DNA of 64,000 nucleotides, taken from contig DAVZ01000005.1 of assembly GCA_002505765.1 (NCBI GenBank), forward strand, positions 5,112 through 69,111, read 5' to 3'. Shown here piece after piece: positions 16,290 to 25,460 of this stretch. Both the position numbers and the translations under genes were made by a program. This stretch comes from Methanobacterium sp. UBA176 (GTDB lineage Archaea > Methanobacteriota > Methanobacteria > Methanobacteriales > Methanobacteriaceae). The notes beneath the pieces are model-generated. The model worked only from the letters and a program-made list of their open reading frames with translations, ran no database searches and was not told the DNA's origin. The first letter of the stretch is position 1. Every line of letters begins with the position of its first letter.

Positions 16290-19058
16290 ATGAGTGTAAT
16301 TATGGATATAAATAAATCTCCAGAAGAAAAGTTGGATTTATATAAATTGACAGTTGAAGAAACATATTCCAAACTAAACACATCTCCTCAAGGTTTAAGC
16401 GAAAAAGAGGCTCAAAATAGACTCCAAAAATATGGACCAAACAAGATAGAAGAGGTTAAACAGAGACCGTTGCTTTTCAAGTTTTTGGAAAATTTTTACA
16501 ATATTCTGGCCCTTCTTTTATGGGCTGCAAGCGTCCTGGCTTTTATTGCTGGAATACCCCAATTAGGATTTGCAATTATTGGCGTTATTGTTATTAATGC
16601 CATTTTCAGCTTCTGGCAGGAATATGAAGCGGGAAAAGCAACAGAAGCCCTCAAAAAAATCCTTCCATCCGCATCTAAGGTAATTAGAGAAGGTAAAGAA
16701 AGAGAGATTCTTGCATCTGAGCTTGTTCCAGGAGATATCATTGTACTTGAAGAAGGGGATAATATTTCTGCCGATTCAAGATTAATAGAAGCATTTCAGC
16801 TCAAGGTGGATAATTCAACCCTTACAGGCGAATCAAGACCTGTACGTAAAGAAGCTGAAGCTATGAGTGGTAAAAATCACGCCCTTGTTGAAATGCATAA
16901 TTTAATTTTTGCAGGTACAAGTGTTGCAGCAGGCTCTGGAAAGGCCGTAATTTTTGCAACAGGTAAAAAAACAGAATTTAACAAAATTGCAACCCTTACG
17001 CAGACTGTTAAAGAAGTAAAAAGTCCCCTTCAAAAAGAAATAAATAAATTAGCCCAAATCATTGCTACCATAGCCATTTTAATGGGTTTTACCCTGTTTG
17101 CCATCAATGTTTTTGTAATAGAATTCCCCCTTGAACTTGCATTTATATTTGCCATAGGATTAACCGTTGCTAATGTTCCTGAAGGACTTTTACCCACAGT
17201 TACACTTGCACTTGCTGCCGCAGCCCAAAAAATGGTTTCTAAAAATGCCCTTATAAAAAAGCTTTCCAGTGTGGAAACACTGGGATCAACCACCATTATT
17301 TGCACCGATAAAACAGGCACCTTAACTAAAAATGAGATGACTGTACGTAAAATATGGATACCCTGCGAAATAATTGATGTAACAGGAGCAGGATATAAAC
17401 CTGAAGGTAAATTCCTTCATAAAGGCCATTCCATTGGCTATGATGAAATGAAAGAGCTTAAATTGCTCATGAGAACATCGGCATTTTGTAACGATGCTAA
17501 ACTCATCCCTCCCAAAAAAGAGGGAGATAAATGGAAGATATTAGGCGATCCAACCGAGGCCTCTCTACTGGTTGCAGCTTACAAAAGCGGTTTTGATCTG
17601 GAAGAAGAACTTCAAAGGATTCCAAGAATATTAGAGCTTCCATTTGACTCTAAAAGGAAATCAATGAGTTCAATTCACCAGAAAGAGGATAAAAAAGTAG
17701 CTTATGTAAAAGGAGCTCCTAAAAAGATAATTTTGCTCAGTACTCATATCTCTGAAAAAGGAAAAATCAGACCATTTCCAGATGAAGAAAAGGAAAAAAT
17801 TGTTAAAAAGCACGATGAACTTGCAGCCCAGGGACTTAGAATACTCGCAATGGCTTACAGAAACTTTCCAAATGATTTTACTGATTATAAGCCCGAATCT
17901 GTTGAAAAAGACATGATTTTTCTGGGCATGATGGCCATGCAGGATCCGCCCCGTCAAGAAGTTCATCATGCAGTTGAACAATGCCACAGAGCAGGAATTC
18001 GTATAATAATGATTACAGGAGACTATGGACTTACAGCAAGAGCCATTGCAGAAGAGATAGGTATAATTAGCGGGCCATGTCAGATTGTAAAAGGAAAAGA
18101 ATTAAATGAAATGTCTGATGATGAAGTTGGGCAATTACTTCATTCTGGTTGTGATGTTATTTTTTCACGTGCAATTCCAGAGCATAAAATGAGAATTGCA
18201 TCAATTCTGGAGGGTGAAGATGAAATAGTAGCCATGACTGGTGATGGTGTAAATGATGCTCCCGCACTTAGGAAAGCTGATATTGGGATTGCAATGGGAA
18301 TTACAGGTACTGACGTTGCTAAAGAAGCCTCTGATATGGTTTTAACCGATGATAACTTCGCCTCAATTGTAGCGGCCATTGAACAGGGCAGAACCATTTA
18401 TGAAAATATAAGAAAGTTTATAACCTACATTTTTGCCCACGAAACTGCTGAGATCATTCCATTCGTCCTGATGGTGTTATTTAAAATTCCACTTCCAATT
18501 ACAGTAATGCAAATACTTGCAATTGACCTTGGTACTGATACGCTCCCTGCACTGGCACTGGGTGTTGGACCTTCAGAAGCTGACGTAATGGATAGACCTC
18601 CCCGATCCCGTAAAGAACGATTATTAAATTTCTCTGTGATATTTAGAGGATATATATTCCTTGGATTAATTGAAGCTGCCCTTGTAATGTCAGGATATTT
18701 CTGGATATTGTACGGTGGAGGGTGGCAATTGGGACAACAACTTCCTTTTACAGATCCTCTTTACATTAAAGCAACCACAATGGTTTTTGTAGGTATTGTA
18801 ACAGCTCAAATAGGCAGTCTTTTAGTATGTCAGACTACAAGAACTTCTGTTTTAAAGATAGGAATTTTCAAAAACAGATGGATACCTATGGGCATATTAT
18901 TTGAAGTTATTATAGTTTTAGCCATTGTTTATATCCCATATCTACAGAGTATATTCAACACCACTGCCTTGGGAATTAATGAATGGCTTTATGTGCTTAC
19001 ATTTACCCCTATCATGTTCATTGCTGACGAATTAAGGAAATACATTTTAAGAAGATGA
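16290..19058 (+). CDS. P2-type cation-transporting ATPase, Na,K-ATPase-like
   Basis: 922 aa. It has an N-terminal cation ATPase segment, about ten membrane helices, the actuator TGES motif (NSTLTGESRPV), phosphorylation Asp340 in CTDKTGTLTKNE, a nucleotide domain with VKGAPKKI, and the hinge TGDGVNDAPALRKADIGIAMG. The fourth-helix motif VANVPEGLLPTVTLALA followed by KKLSSVETLGSTTIICTDKTG is closest to eukaryotic P2C Na,K-ATPase alpha subunits, not to the PEGLP Ca2+ pumps' VAAIPEGLP. Na+ (or K+/H+) export is therefore likely. The start could be ATG 16290 or ATG 16302. Confidence 0.9.
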   Translation: MSVIMDINKSPEEKLDLYKLTVEETYSKLNTSPQGLSEKEAQNRLQKYGPNKIEEVKQRPLLFKFLENFYNILALLLWAASVLAFIAGIPQLGFAIIGVIVINAIFSFWQEYEAGKATEALKKILPSASKVIREGKEREILASELVPGDIIVLEEGDNISADSRLIEAFQLKVDNSTLTGESRPVRKEAEAMSGKNHALVEMHNLIFAGTSVAAGSGKAVIFATGKKTEFNKIATLTQTVKEVKSPLQKEINKLAQIIATIAILMGFTLFAINVFVIEFPLELAFIFAIGLTVANVPEGLLPTVTLALAAAAQKMVSKNALIKKLSSVETLGSTTIICTDKTGTLTKNEMTVRKIWIPCEIIDVTGAGYKPEGKFLHKGHSIGYDEMKELKLLMRTSAFCNDAKLIPPKKEGDKWKILGDPTEASLLVAAYKSGFDLEEELQRIPRILELPFDSKRKSMSSIHQKEDKKVAYVKGAPKKIILLSTHISEKGKIRPFPDEEKEKIVKKHDELAAQGLRILAMAYRNFPNDFTDYKPESVEKDMIFLGMMAMQDPPRQEVHHAVEQCHRAGIRIIMITGDYGLTARAIAEEIGIISGPCQIVKGKELNEMSDDEVGQLLHSGCDVIFSRAIPEHKMRIASILEGEDEIVAMTGDGVNDAPALRKADIGIAMGITGTDVAKEASDMVLTDDNFASIVAAIEQGRTIYENIRKFITYIFAHETAEIIPFVLMVLFKIPLPITVMQILAIDLGTDTLPALALGVGPSEADVMDRPPRSRKERLLNFSVIFRGYIFLGLIEAALVMSGYFWILYGGGWQLGQQLPFTDPLYIKATTMVFVGIVTAQIGSLLVCQTTRTSVLKIGIFKNRWIPMGILFEVIIVLAIVYIPYLQSIFNTTALGINEWLYVLTFTPIMFIADELRKYILRR

Positions 19059-19639
19059 TTTATCACTTCCACTTTGCGATTTACTTTAAATCACCTATGA
19101 AGCGTTTGATTCATTTAAAAGATATAATTCGTGCATATTACAAGTGAATTAGTAACTTTATAGATTAATATGTAATTATTTTAATTTTAAAAGATTTATA
19201 TTAGTTTATTAGGTTTTTATATTTATTTTTATAACGTTTAACTTTTAAAATGTTTTAAATCATTTTAAAAATGGAATTTATTCCCATTAAAAATTCTATT
19301 TATTATTATAAGAAATTTAAACTCTTAATTATGTGTTAAAATATTTAATAGTGAATTTAATAGGATTTATTACTTTTAATCATAAAATAATAAATTAAAA
19401 CGTATTAATATTAAATAATAGCATCTATAATATACTCATTTCGATTTGAATAATATAATAACATTTATATTGATTAATAATTATAAAATGAATTATAGTC
19501 ATGTGCATAAGTAATTACATTATTCTCAGAAACCCCAGATAAGTGGATTAAATCCAATTCTTAGTGTTTTCATTGAACTAATAGTCTAAAAAAATTTTTG
19601 CACTTGACTATTATAAAAACTTTAAAGAGAGGATTTATC
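19059..19639. other. AT-rich non-coding region before the DUF11 surface protein gene
   Basis: About 580 bp with no credible gene on either strand. It is very AT-rich with many short T-runs after the ATPase gene (possible termination) and several TATA-like stretches (for example ACATTTATATTG near 19460). A long leader or distal promoter for the surface protein is possible, but no single site stands out. Confidence 0.5.
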
Positions 19640-22216
19640 ATGAAAATTAAAGTAATGTTAGTACTAGTATGTGTCTTTGCTTTGATTCTTTGCGGCACTG
19701 TTTCAGCAGAAAACACAACCAGTACAGCTACAAATAGTTCTAGCATTAATTTGCTTCAATCACCGCCTACAGTAAACAATACAACTAACTATCCAGATCC
19801 TATAATATCTGGAGTAGTTTTAGATAATTCTACTAACACGGGACTTGGAAATGCTACAGTGCAGGTCAGGGATACAAATGGTAATATACTGGCTGAAACT
19901 TCAACCAATAATGATGGTACCTATTCTGTAGGTTTCATTAATTCAAATACAGTTTTTACGGTAATTGCAAGTAAAATAAACTATACAATAAATGCTAAAC
20001 AGATAATAGTTACCCCTAGTTCTGATCCTGATGATCCAAACCTTTACGGCACTGCAAACTTTTTACTTTATGGGATACCTGATTACAGTGGTAATGCTTC
20101 AAGTTATGCTCTGAATGTAGGTGCACTTCCAGAAATTCTACTGGATATCTATGCTGGAAGGTCAAGCGCTTGGGTAAATAGTGCAATTTCACCTTATGCA
20201 TATGGCGAAGGCATACCTTTAGAAGTCAGACTTCTAAGTGGAAGTTTGTTAACAGGCCTTTTAAATGTGAACTCAACAGGAAGTCAAGGCAACGTAACTG
20301 GAGGGTTACTTCCAGATAGCATACCCAGCTTAGAAGCCGCTCTACAAAGTTTAGGGCTTGATGTAGGTCTTTTAAATGCCACTGGTTATTCAAGCACCAA
20401 TCCACCAGAAGCTAACGGAGGAAGCAGTGTAGCGTCACTCGGACTGGCCCTTAATCTGTTAATATTACAAATTCCAGTTGTAGATGTGGATCTTATAACT
20501 GCAAATAGCAGTGTAACACCAGATATCGCTAACAGTATTTTAATAAGCTCATCAAGTGTTGGTGTGACTGACATATCTATTTTAGGTGGCGTATTAGAAA
20601 TAGAAGCACTGCAATCAAATGCAACAGCTTCTGTTAATGGACAACCTGGTGGAGCTACCGCTGACTTCGACTGGTCAGTAGCAGATATAAAACTTCTTGG
20701 TGTAAGTATTCTTGATAATTTAATGGCAAATCTTGTTGTTGAACTTCCAGGAGTACTGAGAGTATCTTTAGGCGGCAAAAACGAGATCGCCTATGCCGAT
20801 GGTACCTATGCCCAAGCATCAGGAGACGCTTTAAATGTAGAACTCCTTGGTTTACTTTTTGAAGGTATAAGACTAACAATCGGACACAGTGAAGCTGAAG
20901 CACAGATCCCTGCAGGTGGTTTAATTATAGAAACCGACCTTGAAATAACCAAAACTGTAGATAATTCAAACCCTAATTACGGGCAAAATGTAACTTTCAC
21001 ACTAACAGCACATAATAACGGGCCTGATAGTGCTACTAACGTTATTGTATCTGATCCACTCCCACAAGGACTCACCTTCGTGTCAGCCACTGGTGCATAT
21101 GACCCTACGACAGGAGTATGGACTATTGGAAATCTGGCAAACGGAGCAACTGCAATACTACAAATTGTAGCACAGGTAACCGCCTATGCCACAATAACCA
21201 ATATTGCAGTAATTAACGGAGACGAACCCGACCAAAACGTTACAAACAATGAAGACAATGTAACTATAACCACAAATATAGTTTCTGACCTTGCAATAAC
21301 TAAAAATGTGGACAAAATCACTGCTAATCTCAATGATATAATACACTACAATATAACAGTTACAAATAATGGTCCAGACCCAGCCACTAATTTCAATGTA
21401 AACGATCTATTACCTCCAGAATTATTCTTCCAATCAGCAGATACACATGGAATCGGAACTTATAATAACAATACAGGGATTTGGAACATACCTATATTAG
21501 CGAGTGGATCAAATGCTATATTGGATATATTTGCTCAGATTATACAATCGAACATTATAATAATTAATAATGCAAGTGTAGACCAGACAAACGACCCTGA
21601 CACAACAAACAATAATGACACCACCACAACTACTGTAAACCCAATATATGACATTGCAATAACCAAAACAGTAGATAAAACCCCTGTTTTTATAGGAGAA
21701 CATGTTACATTCACAATCATTGTCCGAAACAATGGTCCAGATACGGCATCAGACGTTCAGGTGACAGACAGTTTACCCGCAGGATTTGAATTCATTTCTG
21801 CAAATTCAACACACGGAACTTATAATAACGCTACTGGAATATGGAACATTGGTACAATCTCAAATAATGGCTTAGAGATCATTACAATAGAAGCAAGAAC
21901 TTTAGTAACAGGTACATTAATTAATGAAGCGGTCGTTGGAGAATCAATTTATGACCCCTTCCTTGAAAATAACAGGGCAAATGCAACTGTTCAGGTAAAT
22001 TCGCTGCCAAATATACCTATAATTCCAAATTCACCCGATATACCCACAAATCCCAATACACCAGATATTCCAGCGAACCCAGATATGCCAAATAAACAAA
22101 CACCACTTGTACAGGCAAATACTATCCCCCTGAAAGAAACTGGAGTTCATTTTGGCAGTATTTTAATTGCAGTTCTGCTGATTTTCGCTGGAATGTCATT
22201 ATCCAGGCAAAAGTAA
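19640..22216 (+). CDS. Large secreted DUF11 surface protein with C-terminal anchor
   Basis: 858 aa from ATG 19640, chosen because GAGAGG precedes it and the protein then starts with a signal peptide (MKIKVMLVLVCVFALILCG, cleavage after TVSA). Next is a carboxypeptidase-regulatory-like Ig domain (PIISGVVLDNSTNTGLGNAT), a long region of unknown fold, then three DUF11 repeats, each with a TKTVD-type start, NNGPD and TGIWNIG-type turns. A proline-rich stretch and PLKETG precede a final membrane helix and SRQK, like a sortase-style sorting signal. It is probably a wall-spanning adhesin or S-layer-like protein. Many NxT/S sequons suggest glycosylation. Confidence 0.88.
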   Translation: MKIKVMLVLVCVFALILCGTVSAENTTSTATNSSSINLLQSPPTVNNTTNYPDPIISGVVLDNSTNTGLGNATVQVRDTNGNILAETSTNNDGTYSVGFINSNTVFTVIASKINYTINAKQIIVTPSSDPDDPNLYGTANFLLYGIPDYSGNASSYALNVGALPEILLDIYAGRSSAWVNSAISPYAYGEGIPLEVRLLSGSLLTGLLNVNSTGSQGNVTGGLLPDSIPSLEAALQSLGLDVGLLNATGYSSTNPPEANGGSSVASLGLALNLLILQIPVVDVDLITANSSVTPDIANSILISSSSVGVTDISILGGVLEIEALQSNATASVNGQPGGATADFDWSVADIKLLGVSILDNLMANLVVELPGVLRVSLGGKNEIAYADGTYAQASGDALNVELLGLLFEGIRLTIGHSEAEAQIPAGGLIIETDLEITKTVDNSNPNYGQNVTFTLTAHNNGPDSATNVIVSDPLPQGLTFVSATGAYDPTTGVWTIGNLANGATAILQIVAQVTAYATITNIAVINGDEPDQNVTNNEDNVTITTNIVSDLAITKNVDKITANLNDIIHYNITVTNNGPDPATNFNVNDLLPPELFFQSADTHGIGTYNNNTGIWNIPILASGSNAILDIFAQIIQSNIIIINNASVDQTNDPDTTNNNDTTTTTVNPIYDIAITKTVDKTPVFIGEHVTFTIIVRNNGPDTASDVQVTDSLPAGFEFISANSTHGTYNNATGIWNIGTISNNGLEIITIEARTLVTGTLINEAVVGESIYDPFLENNRANATVQVNSLPNIPIIPNSPDIPTNPNTPDIPANPDMPNKQTPLVQANTIPLKETGVHFGSILIAVLLIFAGMSLSRQK

Positions 22217-22433
22217 AAAATTAAAGAGTTAAATTTCTTTTATTTTTTCTATTTTTTTAAATTATCATGTTTTTAGGATGATTAGAACATTTATTTCTTA
22301 TATTCATAAAATCCTTTTTTAGTTTAGTGTGCTACAGGACTTCCGAATCAGAGCGGTTCAACTATTTTAAAAATAGGCAAACATTTTTATAATTATTGAT
22401 AATATTTATTTAAAGAATAATGGGGGGAGTATA

Positions 22434-22763
22434 ATGAAGCTTAAAACAGTATTTATAGTGATTTTTTTAGTTATTGGACTACTTGGAGTTCCAAATTATA
22501 TTTTTGCTCAACAATATCATGATTCGCCATCTGATACTGTTCTTCAGAGCAATTTACCTGCTTTAATGGATTCAAATGGTTTAGTACCACAACTCAAAGG
22601 TGGTCGGGGTGGAGGAAGTTCAAGCGGTGCCAGTAAAGCTATTAAAAAACTTGACGATGATGATGACGATGTTAGTGGTGACGATGGAGGCTCATGGTGG
22701 ATAGTTTTAATTGTGATCGTTATTATAGCAATTTTAGTCTGGTATTTCTTCTTAAGGAAATAA
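22434..22763 (+). CDS. Small secreted/membrane protein with poly-Asp segment
   Basis: 109 aa. It has an N-terminal signal peptide (MKLKTVFIVIFLVIGLLGV, to about FAQQ), a low-complexity middle with GGRGGGSSSG and KKLDDDDDDVSGDDGG, and a C-terminal membrane helix (SWWIVLIVIVIIAILVWYFF) ending LRK. The acidic patch should face outward just above the membrane. GGGGGGAG precedes the ATG. It ends 27 bp before the MthK-like channel gene, with which it is probably co-transcribed, so an accessory role near the channel is conceivable. No family recognised. Confidence 0.75.
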   Translation: MKLKTVFIVIFLVIGLLGVPNYIFAQQYHDSPSDTVLQSNLPALMDSNGLVPQLKGGRGGGSSSGASKAIKKLDDDDDDVSGDDGGSWWIVLIVIVIIAILVWYFFLRK

Positions 22764-22790
22764 CCTCTTAATTTTATTTGAGGCATCTTT

Positions 22791-23813
22791 ATGTATGTAA
22801 TTTTTAGAGTATTAAGGAAATCATTGCCTTTAATAGCTAAAGAACGGATCACAAGAGTTATTATTTGGATCTTAGCGGTCATCGCCTATGGAACAATTGG
22901 ATTCCATCTTATAGAAGGACAACCATGGACCGTATCTCTATACTGGACATTTGTAACCATTGGAACAGTTGGTTATGGTGATTACAGCCCTGAAACTATT
23001 TTAGGAATGTTTTTCACCATTTCAGTGATAGTATTAGGTATAGGGAGCTTTGCAATTGCTATCGAGGCTATAGTTGACTTTTTATTAACAAGGCATCAGA
23101 ATAGATTAATGGGGCTGATTAAAGTGGAAAAATCAAAACACGTGGTGATATGCGGCTGGACTGAAAGTACAATGGAATGTATTAAAGAAATTGGAAAGGA
23201 AAATGAGATTTTTGCTATTGATGAAGATGAAGAAGTACGGAAGAAAGCCCTAAAAAATAATGTTAACTTCGTACATGGAGACCCAACAAGAATAAAAGAC
23301 CTAAAAAAGACCAATGTCAAAGGTGCTAAGGCAATAATTGTTGATATGGGTTCAGATTCAAAAAGCATCCATTGCATATTAGGTATTCGTAAAATAGACC
23401 CAAATGTCAGGATAATTGCAGAAGCAGAGCGTTATGAAAACATAGAGCAGCTCGAACTTGCTGGAGCAACCCAGGTAATATCTCCTTTTGTTATTTCTGG
23501 AAGGTTGATGTACAAGAGTATCGATGATGGATACGAGGCCATGTTCGTTCAGGAAGTTCTGGCAGAACACAAAAGTAGGGAAATGAAAGAGGTAATGGTA
23601 ACCGAGAACAGTTATTTTGCAGGTAAAACTGTTCTTGAAGCAGACATACACGAAAAAACAGGAGTTATACTTGTTGGGATTGGTGAAAGTGGAAATTTAA
23701 CCATAGATCCTTCAAGGGAATACCTTATTAAACCTGGAGATGTAATACTTGGAATTGGGAAGCCTGAAGAGTTTGAAAGGTTAGAAAACGAGTGTATGGG
23801 ACAATCTGGTTGA
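22791..23813 (+). CDS. mthK: Calcium-gated potassium channel, MthK ortholog
   Basis: 340 aa, colinear with Methanothermobacter MthK. It has two membrane helices flanking the pore with selectivity filter TVGYGD at 59-64, a glycine hinge region (VLGIGSFAIA), then an RCK domain (VVICGWTESTMECIKEIG) and a TrkA-C domain. The Ca2+-site residues known in MthK (Asp184, Glu210, Glu212) appear as Asp185, Glu211 and Glu213 (IIAEAERYENIEQL). The internal Met107 in RLMGLI, from which MthK makes a separate RCK-only subunit for the gating ring, is kept at the same position. It follows a small acidic membrane protein gene. Confidence 0.95.
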   Translation: MYVIFRVLRKSLPLIAKERITRVIIWILAVIAYGTIGFHLIEGQPWTVSLYWTFVTIGTVGYGDYSPETILGMFFTISVIVLGIGSFAIAIEAIVDFLLTRHQNRLMGLIKVEKSKHVVICGWTESTMECIKEIGKENEIFAIDEDEEVRKKALKNNVNFVHGDPTRIKDLKKTNVKGAKAIIVDMGSDSKSIHCILGIRKIDPNVRIIAEAERYENIEQLELAGATQVISPFVISGRLMYKSIDDGYEAMFVQEVLAEHKSREMKEVMVTENSYFAGKTVLEADIHEKTGVILVGIGESGNLTIDPSREYLIKPGDVILGIGKPEEFERLENECMGQSG

Positions 23814-23821
23814 ATTTAAGT

Positions 23822-24529
23822 CTATATACTTATTTCAACTCTTTTAAAAGGTTTTACCGCTAAAATTCCATTATTATAATTATTTTTAAATGAATAAACT
23901 ATTATATGAACTCCTGATTTATAAGCGTCCCTTAGAGCATGTGTAAAATCCGGATCCATCTTTAAGTTTGGCGAGAAGCACTTTGCATCCTCACTAAAAA
24001 TTAGAAAAAGAACAGCCGCCTCTAAACCTTCTTCTTTCCCCAACATAAGTTCTTCAACATGTTTTTTGCCCCTTATAGTTGGTGCATCTGGAAATTTAGC
24101 CAGTCCATCCTCAACAAGGGTGCATCCTTTAACTTCAACCAGCATTCTCTTATTTTTATCCACACTGGTTAATAAAAAGTCTATTCTACTATTTCCATAA
24201 ATGTATTCTCTTTTTTTTACTGAATATCCACTAAATTCTTCTATTAATCCAGAATTTATTAAATCTTCTGCTATATCGCTGTGAAAACCTGAATTAATAA
24301 GAACCCACAAATTATCCTTTAAAACACCGATAACATCAAATTTGGTTTTTCTACCTGCTGTGTTTAATGCTGGCCTTAATAGCAATTCTACATCAGGCTT
24401 TAAAAGCTCTTTAAGTCTTCCTGGATCCATTAAATGGGCAAGTTCTGTGCCTTTATCATATTTAAACTTAATTGTGAATCTGTTTGGTCTATCCATGAAA
24501 TTTCCATGGATTATATTCCTGATTATCAT
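23822..24529 (-). CDS. sfsA: SfsA family protein (sugar fermentation stimulation homolog)
   Basis: 235 aa. SfsA proteins combine an OB-fold N-terminal part with a nuclease-like C-terminal domain and bind DNA. The conserved DPGRLKELLKPDVELLL, the nuclease-like IDFLL plus MLVEVKGCTLV (D...ExK), and FPDAPTIRGKKHVEEL are present. The biological role is unsettled. It ends 9 bp from the convergent mthK gene. The start ATG directly abuts the stop of the upstream M14-like gene, so the two form an operon. Confidence 0.9.
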   Translation of the reverse strand: MIIRNIIHGNFMDRPNRFTIKFKYDKGTELAHLMDPGRLKELLKPDVELLLRPALNTAGRKTKFDVIGVLKDNLWVLINSGFHSDIAEDLINSGLIEEFSGYSVKKREYIYGNSRIDFLLTSVDKNKRMLVEVKGCTLVEDGLAKFPDAPTIRGKKHVEELMLGKEEGLEAAVLFLIFSEDAKCFSPNLKMDPDFTHALRDAYKSGVHIIVYSFKNNYNNGILAVKPFKRVEISI

Positions 24530-25252
24530 TTAATTCATCAGATTTAATTTATCAATAGCGGATATAACTTCACAGGCGTGTTTTACAGTCACATCATAAG
24601 GTTCATATGCATAGGTTTCATAAACCACCGCCGGCGTCCCCGATTGAATTATAGGGACTGTAACGAACTTAGGACTTGAGGGCCCCTTTTCTTTAGGCGG
24701 AACATAATAAACAAGCCATGGAATTTCATTTCTAATGTTCAATGCCAATTGTTTAGACTTTAAATCGTTTATAGGCACACATATAAATCTTTTCTGCTTG
24801 TAAAAGCCCCTATTTGAATGTATATCCACTGCCATGTTGAAATTATTTTTTTTTATGTCCGATACTGCATATGCAGCCAGTAAATGTCCATTTGTCCTTC
24901 CTTTATTGTAAGAATATCTGTCTTTGGAGACATGGACATTGTAAATGTAATAAGAATAATTTAGAGATTTGGAAAGACTGTAGAGGGATACTACCATGGC
25001 TCTATGAGAATTTCGCTCCATAGGATGTACCCCAGTTATTAAAGCAATTTTAACTGGAGAATCTGGATTTCCATGAGGACCGCTTTTGGTGACTGTTCCC
25101 AGATCATTAAAGCCTAAAATTTCAATTTCTGCTGGATCAAAGGAACCGATCTGTATATCAGAGATGTTATTTCTTTTTTGTGTCCCATTAGATGCAATAA
25201 ACCCCATCAAAGCTATTATTATAATAAATGGTAATATATATCCTTTTTTCAT
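24530..25252 (-). CDS. Membrane-anchored or secreted M14/aspartoacylase-like protein
   Basis: 240 aa with an N-terminal signal or anchor helix (MKKGYILPFIIIIALMGFIA). The remainder is a paralog of the catalytic part of the protein at 8133: GVHPMERNSH (His76, Glu79), MAVDIHSNRG (His145) and VVYETYAYE (Glu about 211) repeat the HxxE, His, Glu layout of M14/AstE-like zinc hydrolases. Also shared are YNVHVSKDR, the KGRTNGHLLA segment and a YYVPP segment. It lacks the C-terminal Ig-like domains. The substrate is unknown; an extracytoplasmic amidase or carboxypeptidase is plausible. Operon with sfsA. Confidence 0.72.
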   Translation of the reverse strand: MKKGYILPFIIIIALMGFIASNGTQKRNNISDIQIGSFDPAEIEILGFNDLGTVTKSGPHGNPDSPVKIALITGVHPMERNSHRAMVVSLYSLSKSLNYSYYIYNVHVSKDRYSYNKGRTNGHLLAAYAVSDIKKNNFNMAVDIHSNRGFYKQKRFICVPINDLKSKQLALNIRNEIPWLVYYVPPKEKGPSSPKFVTVPIIQSGTPAVVYETYAYEPYDVTVKHACEVISAIDKLNLMN

Positions 25253-25460
25253 TTTATCCTCTTTTAAATACGTATTTTTTATAATTAAAGTTTAGATGTA
25301 CCGATTTAAATTGTATATAACTGCACATGGGTCATAAATTTTTTGTTTTTTTTTTGGGTTTAATATAAATAAAGAAGGGATCAATTCCTAAATAATAAAA
25401 TTGATAATAAATAAAGATCATCAAAAACAATTCAGAAATTCACATTAAAGAGGTGGAAAA

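Noticed and set aside
19598..19640. Earlier TTG start for the DUF11 surface protein
   Set aside because: It would put 14 non-conserved residues before the signal peptide; the ATG at 19640 has GAGAGG upstream.
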